A DNA stretch of 64,000 nucleotides. It comes from Clostridia bacterium. Lineage in GTDB: Bacteria > Bacillota > Clostridia > Acetivibrionales > DSM-27016. The position numbers and the translations under genes were made by a program. The notes beneath the pieces are model-generated. The model was not told where the DNA came from and did not search any database. It saw nothing but the letters and a program-made list of their open reading frames with translations. How positions within the stretch are numbered: the stretch's first letter is position 1; every line of letters begins with the position of its first letter. Positions 8,900 through 17,840 of the stretch are shown here, in pieces. The stretch is from assembly GCA_026414765.1 (NCBI GenBank), contig JAOAIJ010000043.1, forward strand, positions 1 to 64,000. Reading direction: 5' to 3'.

Positions 8900-8934
8900 C
8901 CAAACCCCTTCTCAAAAAAAGCGAAGGGGTTTGG
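8900..8934. terminator. bidirectional terminator between phoH-like and GH57 genes
   Basis: Twelve-base stem CCAAACCCCTTC / GAAGGGGTTTGG. On the minus side it is followed by TTTT, on the plus side by GGTGGTTTT. It serves the two converging genes. Confidence 0.75.
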
Positions 8935-8941
8935 GGTGGTT

Positions 8942-10519
8942 TTATCTATAAATACTGTAATCCAGTTCAGGAAAAATATTATCCTTACTTTGGATATCAC
9001 GAAGCCATTCCTCATCTATGCTGTTTTCCTTGATATCGTGATATAGTTTGGTAAAACGGCTTACATGGTCCTTTGTCCGTTTTATTGCATAGGGTACAAC
9101 AGTACCTGCTTTCATTATAAAAGCCCAATCGCTGCTTTGAGCGAGCAGCAGTTCTCTGGCGGCCTGGTTTAAAGCATCTTTTTTTAGACCTTCTGCATAT
9201 AGGTTCGAATTTGCCAGCTCAACCATCCTGTCAGCTGATTTGTGTAAATGACGATAAATCCAGTCATTTGAAGTATTCAGCCATACTTCGTTATAGCCTT
9301 TATGCCCCCATGTAGACGGGCAAGGCGAGGATACCTGCATTACAGGATTTTCTGCCATGTATTCGCTTAAGGTTATAAGTTTAAATGTGTTCTGGTCATA
9401 ATATGTTTTTTTAAAAAGTGAATATAGCCAATAAGGGCCTTCATACCACCAGTGGCCGAACAATTCTGCATCATACGGACAAACTACAATTGGAGGTCTA
9501 TCCATTTTATCGCTTAGGAATTCAATCTGCTTTTGTCGGTTAAACATAAAATTGCTGGCATGGATATCTACCTTGTTATGTGCCCAGATTGGGTTATATG
9601 GCTGTTTTTGTCCGGTTTTGTCGGTTATCCTGAAGTATTTGATGCCTGTTTGAATTCTTTGACCGTCAGGAGAAATATAATCTTTAATATAGTCATAATC
9701 AAGCTCGTATCCTATATCCTTGTAGAACTCCCTATAATCAAAATCACCCGGATAACCTTCTGTCGCACTCCATACTTGCCTGGAAGATTCGATATCTCTT
9801 CCGAAAGCCACGATACCTGCAGGTGTGACTATAGGGGAATAAGTACCAAACACGGGTTTCGGATCTGCAAACAAAATTCCATGGGATTCAGTAATAAAGT
9901 ATTCAATGGCGTTTTCCTTCAGTATGTTTTCTACCATTGGAGTATAACCGCATTCAGGGAGCCATATCCCTTTGGGTTTACATCCGAAGTATTTCTCATA
10001 TACTTTTACACCTGTACTTACCTGAGCTCTAATTGCATTTGAATTTTCCATAAGAGGAAGGAATCCATGAGTAGCAGCTGATGCAATAAGTTCCAATTTC
10101 CCGGAATCCTGAAAACTTTTGAATACAGAAATCAAGTCGCGATTATATTTAGTAGTGAAAATGTATAAGTCATTTCTGTATTTATCATTATACATTTTTG
10201 CTAGCAAATTGAATTCCTGCTGTTCTTTAGTTCTTTCAATCTCTTTGTCTGTCAACGATATCAATTTTTCAAGATATCTTATGTACCTTTCCTGTAGGAG
10301 ACTGTCAGAAAGCATAGATAGTAAAGGTGGGGTAATAGACATGGTCACTTTGTAATCTACGCCTTCGTTTGAGAGAGATTCAAAGGTATTAAGTAAAGGG
10401 ATATATGTTTCAGAGATAGCTTCAAAAAGCCATCTTTCCTCTAAAAAATTATCATGTTCTGGGTGGCGTACATAAGGAAGATGGGCATGCAATACTAGTG
10501 CTACATATCCTTTGGCCAT
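8942..10519 (-). CDS. GH57 glycoside hydrolase (DUF1957), alpha-glucan branching type
   Basis: 525 residues. The N-terminus has the GH57 signature HAHLPYVRHPE; the catalytic nucleophile is Glu189 in GIWLPECGYTP and the acid is Asp350 in CPYDAELFGHWWYEG. These positions match the described archaeal GH57 branching enzymes. A DUF1957-type helical C-terminal domain follows, ending near QSSDWAFIMKAGT. Known members transfer alpha-1,4-glucan chains to make alpha-1,6 branches; some are only hydrolases. It follows the DUF4912 gene by 42 bases in one operon, and a GT4 glycosyltransferase is divergent, so the set probably builds a branched intracellular alpha-glucan. Confidence 0.93.
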   Translation of the reverse strand: MAKGYVALVLHAHLPYVRHPEHDNFLEERWLFEAISETYIPLLNTFESLSNEGVDYKVTMSITPPLLSMLSDSLLQERYIRYLEKLISLTDKEIERTKEQQEFNLLAKMYNDKYRNDLYIFTTKYNRDLISVFKSFQDSGKLELIASAATHGFLPLMENSNAIRAQVSTGVKVYEKYFGCKPKGIWLPECGYTPMVENILKENAIEYFITESHGILFADPKPVFGTYSPIVTPAGIVAFGRDIESSRQVWSATEGYPGDFDYREFYKDIGYELDYDYIKDYISPDGQRIQTGIKYFRITDKTGQKQPYNPIWAHNKVDIHASNFMFNRQKQIEFLSDKMDRPPIVVCPYDAELFGHWWYEGPYWLYSLFKKTYYDQNTFKLITLSEYMAENPVMQVSSPCPSTWGHKGYNEVWLNTSNDWIYRHLHKSADRMVELANSNLYAEGLKKDALNQAARELLLAQSSDWAFIMKAGTVVPYAIKRTKDHVSRFTKLYHDIKENSIDEEWLRDIQSKDNIFPELDYSIYR

Positions 10520-10561
10520 TTACAATCATCCTTTCCGGTGTTAACTCTATGTGTTCTGTTT

Positions 10562-11179
10562 TCATTTCAAAAAGGCCTCAGAGCTGATTCCAAAATGCTC
10601 TGAAATATTAATTCCGAATAACTCTGCAGAACTAATTCCAAAAGAAGCCTCTTCAAGGCCTATTCCCATCAATTCCGGTGAACTTATGCCAACCATGAAT
10701 TTTGAATGTGATTTAAAGTTGTAGGATTCATAGATGGTTTTCGTTTCCATATCAAGCTTGCCGTTTTTCAGGCTGTTATAGTTGATAAAATATGTTGCTG
10801 TATTTGTGCTTACACTATTTGACGGCGTTGAGACATAATTTGAACTGGCGAGGTTGATAAAAAACCTGTCAGCTACTTTTCTTCCCATTTCAACTACATA
10901 TAGCATATTGGCATCCGGTACATTTATATACCAGTTGTTGGAGAAATCATTTATTCGGATAAAAAAACTTGTGTTTTTTGACACGTTTATTACCTTAAGT
11001 ACAGGTACAGATTTTTCCCAAAGTTCATATCCGAACTCTCTTATGAATTCATCCTTTTTGGAGCCTGATATTTCCCAGTAAGCATATAGCCAATTCGGAT
11101 CCCTGGCTAACAAAGTTATTTTGCTTTCATCGTATCTTAAAGGCAAAAAATAATCACCTTGTATGTTTGCCCCAACCAT
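10562..11179 (-). CDS. DUF4912 protein with C-terminal repeats
   Basis: 205 residues. Residues 13-115 match the DUF4912 pattern (ITLLARDPNWLYAYWEIS, then a FFIRI-D-NNWYINV block and LYVVEMG), a carbohydrate-binding-like beta fold usually found beside GH57 and alpha-glucan enzymes. The last 45 residues contain three imperfect copies of an FGISSxELFGI motif (starting near residues 163, 180 and 196), which looks like a docking or multimerisation tail. First gene of the minus-strand operon with the GH57 enzyme. Probably a glucan-binding or scaffold subunit (inference). Confidence 0.85.
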   Translation of the reverse strand: MVGANIQGDYFLPLRYDESKITLLARDPNWLYAYWEISGSKKDEFIREFGYELWEKSVPVLKVINVSKNTSFFIRINDFSNNWYINVPDANMLYVVEMGRKVADRFFINLASSNYVSTPSNSVSTNTATYFINYNSLKNGKLDMETKTIYESYNFKSHSKFMVGISSPELMGIGLEEASFGISSAELFGINISEHFGISSEAFLK

Positions 11180-11770
11180 AAATAGTCCTCCTTGATAATA
11201 TTGATTAACAAAAATTGGTTTAAAAACAGTTTCAGTGGTATATAGTTGATTAAATCAGTTTATAGTTTACTTTTCCATTACAGAACTTAATCGGTAGTAT
11301 TAGTAATAAATACCTGCTACTGCATATCCAAGTGTAAGCTAAAGCTGCCAATGTACTAAAAGGGTATGTGCAAAATTATTATTTATTTACATTATAAATA
11401 ATTTTATGTATAAATAAATAGTAATATGAAGGATTTTTCCAGTATATGACGAAATATGGTATATTACTGTTTCATATTTGTAATTTCACCATAATATTTT
11501 TTCATAAACCGGATTATATTATTCAGGCGTAATCAATTAGAAAAATAGGTCAAAATTATATAAATAGAAAAGTAATTTGAATGAAATAATTGTTTAGCGT
11601 ATAAGATTTAAGCAGATAAATAATCTTTGAATATTGTTGCACAATATTGATATAGGCAAATAATATTATTATTAATCGGAAACAATAATGCGGGATTAAC
11701 TGGTATGATACAGATGGTATATGAACCATTTTAAGCGTCTTACTATTAAAATGCTTGAGAGGAGAATTCT
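11180..11770. other. 590-bp divergent intergenic region of the glucan module
   Basis: AT-rich region from which the DUF4912/GH57 operon (leftward) and the GT4 gene (rightward) diverge. A candidate sigma-A promoter for the GT4 gene is TTGCAC at 11637-11642 and TAATAT at 11661-11666 (18-bp spacer). No gene or strong repeat seen. Confidence 0.4.
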
Positions 11771-12979
11771 ATGCGTATACTTATGCTATCCTGGGAATAC
11801 CCTCCTAGAATAGTCGGTGGAATTTCCAGGGTTGTGCATGATTTAGCACAAAAGCTTGGGGAAAATGATAATGAAGTTCATGTTGTTACCTGTTGGGAGC
11901 CAGGCTCTAAAGAAGTTGAAATGGATAAAAAAGTTATGGTTCACAGGGTGCATACATATGATATTAATGCAGGTAATTTTATTAACTGGGTACTGCAGCT
12001 AAATTTTGCTTTAGTAGAATATTCCGTTAAGCTTATTAACGAATTTGGAAAGTTCGACATAATTCATGCTCATGACTGGATTGTTGCATTTGCTGCCAGA
12101 GCTATAAAACAATCTTATTCAATACCCCTTGTATCAACTATTCACGCAACTGAATACGGGAGGAATTGGGGTATACATAATGATATACAAAGCTATATCA
12201 GCAGTGTAGAATGGTGGCTTACCTATGAATCATGGAAAGTTATTGTAAATAGTGAGTATATGCGAAATGAAGTGAGAAATATCTTTCAGCTGCCCGAAGA
12301 TAAGATACACACAATACATAATGGTGTAGATTCTGACAAGTTTAAGGGTTATGAAAGAGATATTGGTTTCAGAAGAAACTTTGCAGCAGATAATGAAAAG
12401 ATTGTATTTTTTATTGGAAGGCTTGTTAATGAAAAGGGTGCTCATGTACTGATTGATTCAATACCCAAAATTGTTCAGTACTATAACGATGTTAAGTTTG
12501 TTATAGCAGGCAAAGGTCCTCAGTTTGAGTATTTAAAAGGGAAATCCTTGGCAATGGGTATTGCGCATAAAGTATATTTTACAGGATATATAAGCGATGA
12601 TGACTTGTGTAAATTATACAAATGTGCGGATGTTGCTGTGTTTCCAAGTTTATATGAGCCTTTTGGTATAGTAGCTCTTGAAGGAATGGTAGCGAATGTA
12701 CCGGTTGTAGTATCTGATACAGGTGGTTTGGGGGAAATTGTTAATCACGGTATTGACGGGATGAAATCATATTCGGGTAATGCAAATTCTCTAGCTGACA
12801 GTATTATGGAGATATTGTTCAATCCGGACAAGGCGGAAGAAATGAAAGAAAAGGCTTTGGAAAAGGTAAACAGGATATATAATTGGGACGTGATATCAAA
12901 ACAGACAATGGATGTATATAGCGAAGTACTGAAAGAAAGTAAGGGTGCTAACTGGAAGACTCCTGAAATCAAAGGCTAA
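11771..12979 (+). CDS. GT4 family glycosyltransferase (alpha-glucan synthesis)
   Basis: 402 residues, start ATG behind GAGGAG. It has the GT-B double Rossmann fold: N-terminal WEYPPRIVGGISRVVHDLA, the HAHDW motif at about 97-101 and the C-terminal GRLVNEKGAH donor-site motif, ending with the ExFGIVALE retaining-enzyme signature (EPFGIVALEGM). The closest described functions are bacterial glycogen or glucan synthases of family GT4, consistent with its divergent GH57/DUF4912 partners. It uses a nucleotide sugar, probably ADP- or UDP-glucose (inference). Confidence 0.9.
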   Translation: MRILMLSWEYPPRIVGGISRVVHDLAQKLGENDNEVHVVTCWEPGSKEVEMDKKVMVHRVHTYDINAGNFINWVLQLNFALVEYSVKLINEFGKFDIIHAHDWIVAFAARAIKQSYSIPLVSTIHATEYGRNWGIHNDIQSYISSVEWWLTYESWKVIVNSEYMRNEVRNIFQLPEDKIHTIHNGVDSDKFKGYERDIGFRRNFAADNEKIVFFIGRLVNEKGAHVLIDSIPKIVQYYNDVKFVIAGKGPQFEYLKGKSLAMGIAHKVYFTGYISDDDLCKLYKCADVAVFPSLYEPFGIVALEGMVANVPVVVSDTGGLGEIVNHGIDGMKSYSGNANSLADSIMEILFNPDKAEEMKEKALEKVNRIYNWDVISKQTMDVYSEVLKESKGANWKTPEIKG

Positions 12980-13445
12980 CTGAAGCGGGACTGAATGTTT
13001 TCAGAAGGGAGGCTGGGAAGATATTGAATAAGGCTATGTACTATTGTTTGACATTTATAGCCGTGTATCGATATGTTTGTAGGCCTCTTATTCCGAATAA
13101 CCCAATAAAAACCTATATTTAAAAAAAGATATTTGTTTTTATTGGAAATATGCTATAATAATAAAGTTGCATATAAACAGGGAATAGATGGATAATCGTC
13201 AGGCTGTTTTTCAGCTGATATATTGATATCAATATCTTTTATAATTTTGTACATATTTTATATGGTATTCTATAGTAACATTTCAGAAATATTGAATCAG
13301 ATATTTTACTCAACAGTAAACTAGGTGTAAAGTATAAGATTTAATTAGAATATTATTTATAGATATCAGAATTTATTTTACAAAAACGTACGGATAATCA
13401 GTTTTTTGTAAATGCATACATAAGAAAAAAATTGGAGGTTAAGAA
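12980..13445. promoter_or_regulatory. rnj upstream region with extended -10 promoter and long inverted repeat
   Basis: An extended -10 element, TGC plus TATAAT at 13154-13159, with a weak TTTGTT 16 bp upstream, lies about 290 bases before the RNase J start, implying a long 5' leader. An 11-bp perfect inverted repeat, CCAATAAAAAC at 13102-13112 and GTTTTTATTGG at 13135-13145, covers the -35 region. A self-complementary ATTGATATCAAT box lies inside the leader. No gene found. Confidence 0.45.
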
Positions 13446-15113
13446 GTGGCAAAGAACAAGAAAAAACTTAAAGTCATACCATTGGGCGGATTACAGGAAA
13501 TTGGTAAAAACATTACGGTTTTTGAGTATGGAGAGGATATAATTGTCATTGATTGCGGATTGGCATTTCCGGAAGATGAAATGCTTGGTATTGATTTAGT
13601 AATACCTGACACAACATATCTGAGTAAAAACAAGGAAAAGATCAAAGGCATTATACTTACACACGGACATGAGGATCACATAGGCGCATTACCGTATGTA
13701 CTAAAGGAAATAAACGTACCTGTCTACGGTACTAAACTTACACTGGGATTACTACAGTACAAACTTGAAGAACATGGAATGCTTTCTACTGTAACTTTGA
13801 GAAGAGTAGAACAGGGGCAGATAGTTGATTTCGGGGCTTTCAAAATTGAATTCATACGCTCTACACACAGTATTGCAGATGCTGTTGCATTAGCGATACA
13901 CACTCCTGTAGGAGTTGTAGTACACACATCCGACTTCAAGATAGACTATACACCTATAGAGGGACAGCCTATGGATTTGGCCCGTCTTGCCGAGTTGGGC
14001 AGAAAAGGCGTTTTGTTATTGATGTCTGACAGCACCAATGTAGAGCGTGAAGGGTATACTATGTCCGAAAGAACAGTAGGAGATACATTTGAAGAGATAT
14101 TTATGAATGCCAGAAACCGGATACTTGTTGCAACATTTGCTTCAAATGTACACAGGGTACAGCAAATCGTAAATGCAGCAGTTAAGTTTAACAGAAAAGT
14201 CTCAATTTGCGGCAGGAGTATGGTTAATGTTGTAAATGCTGCAATGGAACTTGGATACTTGCATGTACCTGAAGGCATAATGATTGATATAGACCATATG
14301 GACAGGTATAATCCTGAAAATGTAGTAATTATAACTACGGGAAGTCAGGGTGAACCAATGTCTGCCTTATCAAGAATGGCAGCATCAGAACACAAAAAAG
14401 TTGAAATTGTACCTGGAGACCTTGTCATAATATCAGCGACACCAATACCGGGCAATGAAAAGCTGGTATCAAGAGTAATAAATGAGTTGTTTAAAAAGGG
14501 TGCTGAAGTTATTTATGAAGCATTAGCGGATATCCATGTATCAGGACATGCGTGCCAGGAGGAACTAAAGCTGATTCAAAACCTTGTGAAGCCAAAATTC
14601 TTTATGCCTGTACACGGTGAATACAGACATCTCAAACAGCATGCCAACCTTGCTCATAAACTTGGAATGGCAAATGAAAACATATTCGTTATGGACATAG
14701 GCAAGGTTCTCGAGCTGACATCCGACAGCGCAAAAATCAATGGCAGCGTAACCTCCGGGAAAGTGCTGGTAGACGGTCTTGGGGTGGGCGATGTAGGCAA
14801 TATAGTTTTAAGGGATAGAAAACACTTGTCACAGGATGGTCTGATAGTTGTTGTAGTTACTATAGAAGGCGATTCGGGATGTGTCATTGCCGGGCCGGAT
14901 ATCATATCAAGAGGTTTTGTATATGTTCGAGAGTCTGAAGACTTGATGGACAATATGAGGGAAGTAGTAAAGAAAGCTCTGGAAAAATGTGAAGACAAGA
15001 AAAAGAGCGATTGGGCTGCAAAGAAAAATATTATAAAAGACTCCCTCAGGGACTATATATATGAAAAAACAAAACGGAAACCAATGATACTTCCGATTAT
15101 TATGGAGATATAA
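13446..15113 (+). CDS. rnj: ribonuclease J
   Basis: 555 residues from GTG with GGAGG upstream. A metallo-beta-lactamase core carries HGHEDH at residues 73-78 (the two-zinc site), followed by the beta-CASP insertion (residues 205-370, with TGSQGEPMSAL) and the HVSGHA motif. It ends with the RNase J C-terminal domain. RNase J is a 5'-3' exonuclease and endonuclease that matures rRNA and degrades mRNA; its length equals that of the B. subtilis enzymes. Only one copy is in view, so RNase J1 and J2 cannot be told apart. Confidence 0.97.
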   Translation: MAKNKKKLKVIPLGGLQEIGKNITVFEYGEDIIVIDCGLAFPEDEMLGIDLVIPDTTYLSKNKEKIKGIILTHGHEDHIGALPYVLKEINVPVYGTKLTLGLLQYKLEEHGMLSTVTLRRVEQGQIVDFGAFKIEFIRSTHSIADAVALAIHTPVGVVVHTSDFKIDYTPIEGQPMDLARLAELGRKGVLLLMSDSTNVEREGYTMSERTVGDTFEEIFMNARNRILVATFASNVHRVQQIVNAAVKFNRKVSICGRSMVNVVNAAMELGYLHVPEGIMIDIDHMDRYNPENVVIITTGSQGEPMSALSRMAASEHKKVEIVPGDLVIISATPIPGNEKLVSRVINELFKKGAEVIYEALADIHVSGHACQEELKLIQNLVKPKFFMPVHGEYRHLKQHANLAHKLGMANENIFVMDIGKVLELTSDSAKINGSVTSGKVLVDGLGVGDVGNIVLRDRKHLSQDGLIVVVVTIEGDSGCVIAGPDIISRGFVYVRESEDLMDNMREVVKKALEKCEDKKKSDWAAKKNIIKDSLRDYIYEKTKRKPMILPIIMEI

Positions 15114-15119
15114 AAGAGG

Positions 15120-15158
15120 TTCCTTGAAAGCAGATTTTTCAAATTTGTTTTCAAGGAA
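15120..15158. terminator. hairpin between rnj and tmcAL
   Basis: Ten-base stem TTCCTTGAAA / TTTCAAGGAA (inner G-T tolerance) between the converging genes, followed by TTATTATATT on the plus strand. A weak T-run but correctly placed. Confidence 0.55.
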
Positions 15159-15161
15159 TTA

Positions 15162-16418
15162 TTATATTATTACGATATTTTGTGTAAATTCCTGTCCTGC
15201 TTTTCTATATACGGGATTAGAGTATCCCATAACATACATATCAGTCGCTTGAGCTTCAATCTCAAGCATTCTTTTTAAAAGGGGGTTACAGGACCTTTTA
15301 TAATCTGCTGTTTTTATAATTGTGGGGAGAACAGCCTTGACTTTTATTTCAGACAATAACTTTCTGCCCCTCTGACTAAAACCCAGCACTCTTATATACT
15401 GTGGACCGTAATCCCTGACATATGCGTGCAGTTCAAATGCCTTTAATCCTGTCATAATACTGAATAATATTCTCTGTATCCGTGTCCTTGTGTATCTTTT
15501 GGTATTTATATTGGCAATAAGTTCTTCAAGACTTCCAGAGGAATCGGAAGCAGCTTTTATTCTGTTTTCCATTCCCTCGGATACGTAGGGGAGCAGGCCT
15601 ATCTCCTCAGCAGGCATTCTTCTGAGAAACGATAGAAGAGCAGTCTCAAAATTTTTCGGAAAAACCGGGCTGCGTCCTGCATCAGCTTCTTCTTTAAGGA
15701 TGGATAAACTTGTGTCAGGGAGAGTTTTTGACACTTCAGGGGTTAGAAGTCCGTCTGAAGTATGTAATATACTTTTTCTAATCGAAGTCGCACTTGACAC
15801 GCTTCCTGTAAGCTGTTCGGAATTATAGCTGTTGCATATACGTCCTATTGTAAGAGGTTTTATACTGCTACCTATCCGTTTTAACGCTTTCAGGTATTCG
15901 ATTCCTAAAATATTATTTGATGAGCCTATAATGGTACTGATATTAATATCCAAATCTAAATATTTAAAGTATTCTATCAGAGCAGCTTCTCTCGCTGATG
16001 GAAAAGACAAGCCCTGATTCAGTTTGCTTTTTAAAAAAAACTTATAGTTGTCAGGTTCCATATTCAGTGTTTCTGCTACTAAATCCAGTTCCGATATACT
16101 TCCGCTTTCACTTCCAAAACAAAGACTGTCAACTACGCCAAGACTGTCAAGGATGCTAACGGCACCATATGCGAAGTATTCCGCGCTTGCCATCGCATAT
16201 ACTACAGGTAATTCTATCACAAGATCGATACCGGATAGTAAGGCCATTTTTGCCCTTGCCCATTTGTTTACTAATGCCGGTTCACCGCGTTGTATAAAAT
16301 TTCCACTCATGATACATACAGTGTAATCTGCATCTGACAGTTTTTTTGACTGTTCAAGATGATATAGGTGCCCGTTATGAAAAGGGTTATATTCTACAAC
16401 TAAACCTGCAACCTTCAT
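15162..16418 (-). CDS. tmcAL: tRNA(Met) cytidine acetate ligase TmcAL
   Basis: 418 residues. The N-terminus is the nucleotidyltransferase domain with the family hallmark VVEYNPFHNGH, followed by SGNFIQRGEPA and DLVIELP. The C-terminal helical domain carries tRNA-binding basic residues. Described homologues (formerly YlbM) activate acetate with ATP and attach it to the wobble cytidine of elongator tRNA-Met (ac4C34). Three bases separate its start from the stop of the upstream methyltransferase gene, so the two are probably co-transcribed, although no functional link is obvious. Confidence 0.94.
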   Translation of the reverse strand: MKVAGLVVEYNPFHNGHLYHLEQSKKLSDADYTVCIMSGNFIQRGEPALVNKWARAKMALLSGIDLVIELPVVYAMASAEYFAYGAVSILDSLGVVDSLCFGSESGSISELDLVAETLNMEPDNYKFFLKSKLNQGLSFPSAREAALIEYFKYLDLDINISTIIGSSNNILGIEYLKALKRIGSSIKPLTIGRICNSYNSEQLTGSVSSATSIRKSILHTSDGLLTPEVSKTLPDTSLSILKEEADAGRSPVFPKNFETALLSFLRRMPAEEIGLLPYVSEGMENRIKAASDSSGSLEELIANINTKRYTRTRIQRILFSIMTGLKAFELHAYVRDYGPQYIRVLGFSQRGRKLLSEIKVKAVLPTIIKTADYKRSCNPLLKRMLEIEAQATDMYVMGYSNPVYRKAGQEFTQNIVII

Positions 16419-16421
16419 ATT

Positions 16422-17222
16422 TTAAGTATCCAACAAACCTTCCCTGAATTTCATTTGATATTCCATACAAAAATCATCAATTCCTAACAGTGCCTCGGCA
16501 GCATACAAGGAGGACATAAGCTTTTTATCCAGCGGATCCAGTATCCCGCTGTCTAAACCGGCAGATAAAGCTGCAACCAGGAAAGCTTGATTCATAAGCT
16601 TTCTTGCCGGGATGCCAAAGGATATATTGCTGATTCCACATGTAATGTGGGCACCGGGAAATTCCTTTTTCAACTTGCTTATGGATTCAAGTGCCATGAT
16701 ACCATGCTGTGAACCTGAGCCTATAGCCCTGACCATAGGGTCCAGATATATATCCTTCATAGGGATTCCGCTGTCAGAGAGTTTTCTGACAAGTCTATGA
16801 GCGATTTTTATACTTTCATCAACTGTTTCCGGCATTCCTGATTCATCCATACACAAAGCTATAACACCGGTTTTATATTTGACTGCAAGTGGGAGTAGGG
16901 AATCGTACCTGTCTTTTTCATCAGTTATTGAATTGACAATCGGTTGACCGTTTTGGTTTGCATTCAGTGCTTTTTCAAGGGCCTTAGGATTTGTAGTTGC
17001 TATGGAAAAAGGAATATCGATAACATTCTGTATAGTGCTGATAATCCATTCCAGTTTTTCCGGTTCATTATCTGAAAAAGTTCTTGCATTTATATCAATG
17101 TATGATGCACCTGCCTCATATTGCTTTTTTGCTATTTCCTGTATTTCTACGGAATTATTGCTTTCTATCAGGTGCTTTATTACCTTTAATGTACTGTTGA
17201 TTTTTTCACCGATAACAATCAT
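16422..17222 (-). CDS. methyltetrahydrofolate:corrinoid-type methyltransferase
   Basis: 266 residues forming one pterin-binding TIM barrel. Seen motifs: GEKINST near the N-terminus, the YIDINARTF strand, the IVNSITDE strand, YLDPMVRAIGS and CGISNISFGIPAR. This pattern fits AcsE/MetH-like methyltransferases that move the methyl of methyltetrahydrofolate to a cobalamin protein, rather than dihydropteroate synthase. No corrinoid protein is encoded nearby, so the methyl acceptor is unknown. First gene of a minus-strand pair with tmcAL, divergent from the ferritin-like gene. Confidence 0.88.
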   Translation of the reverse strand: MIVIGEKINSTLKVIKHLIESNNSVEIQEIAKKQYEAGASYIDINARTFSDNEPEKLEWIISTIQNVIDIPFSIATTNPKALEKALNANQNGQPIVNSITDEKDRYDSLLPLAVKYKTGVIALCMDESGMPETVDESIKIAHRLVRKLSDSGIPMKDIYLDPMVRAIGSGSQHGIMALESISKLKKEFPGAHITCGISNISFGIPARKLMNQAFLVAALSAGLDSGILDPLDKKLMSSLYAAEALLGIDDFCMEYQMKFREGLLDT

Positions 17223-17379
17223 TTTGAAACCTCCCTATTATAAAACATATTATAGCCTAATTTCCAGCCATTCACAATATATTTATTGCTTATGAATTTC
17301 CAAGCGTGAAAATGTCCGTATTATTCTTCTATTATATTGGCAAACTATACAAATAAATATACTTGGAGAAGGAGGATAT

Positions 17380-17826
17380 ATGGAAAATTTATCTTTAAAT
17401 AATCTGAATGACATGTTAAGAGGGGAAGAAATGGCTGTACAAGCCTATGAACACCTTATACAGGCCACAAAGGACGATAGGATAAAAAGTGAGCTTCAGA
17501 GTATACAAATACGACACAAAAATCATACCACAAAACTTGCTGAAAGAATTCAGAATTTGGGTGGAGTGCCTCAATACAGCACAGGTATTGGGGGGCTTAT
17601 GGCTAATATAAAAATGAACTTTGATAATATGGAAAAAAGAGGTGATGTAGAAATACTGAAAAAGGCATATGATGGAGAAGACCAGGGAATTGCCCTTGTA
17701 GAAGATTTGGCTAAGACGGATATCGGAAAGGATAGTATGGCATTAATAAATGAAATACTATCAAATGATCATGATCATTTGAAAAGAATGGCTAAGCTTA
17801 TTGGTGAATATGAAGAAAAACAATAG
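17380..17826 (+). CDS. ferritin-like DUF2383-type protein
   Basis: 148 residues with start ATG behind GGAGGA. An all-helical four-helix bundle: helix 1 with RGEEMAVQAYEHLI, helix 2 with IRHKNHTTKLAERI, helix 3 and helix 4 with NDHDHLKRMAKLI. The paired Glu/His positions suggest ferritin-like metal ligands. Homologues (PA2169/DUF2383-like) are of unknown function and often stress or spore related. Fourteen bases before the asparaginase start, so probably the same transcript. Confidence 0.8.
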   Translation: MENLSLNNLNDMLRGEEMAVQAYEHLIQATKDDRIKSELQSIQIRHKNHTTKLAERIQNLGGVPQYSTGIGGLMANIKMNFDNMEKRGDVEILKKAYDGEDQGIALVEDLAKTDIGKDSMALINEILSNDHDHLKRMAKLIGEYEEKQ

Positions 17827-17840
17827 GAGTTGTGAAACAG

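Noticed and set aside
9533-10042. Long plus-strand frame inside the GH57 gene
   Set aside because: Antisense shadow of a clearly conserved coding sequence with both catalytic residues.
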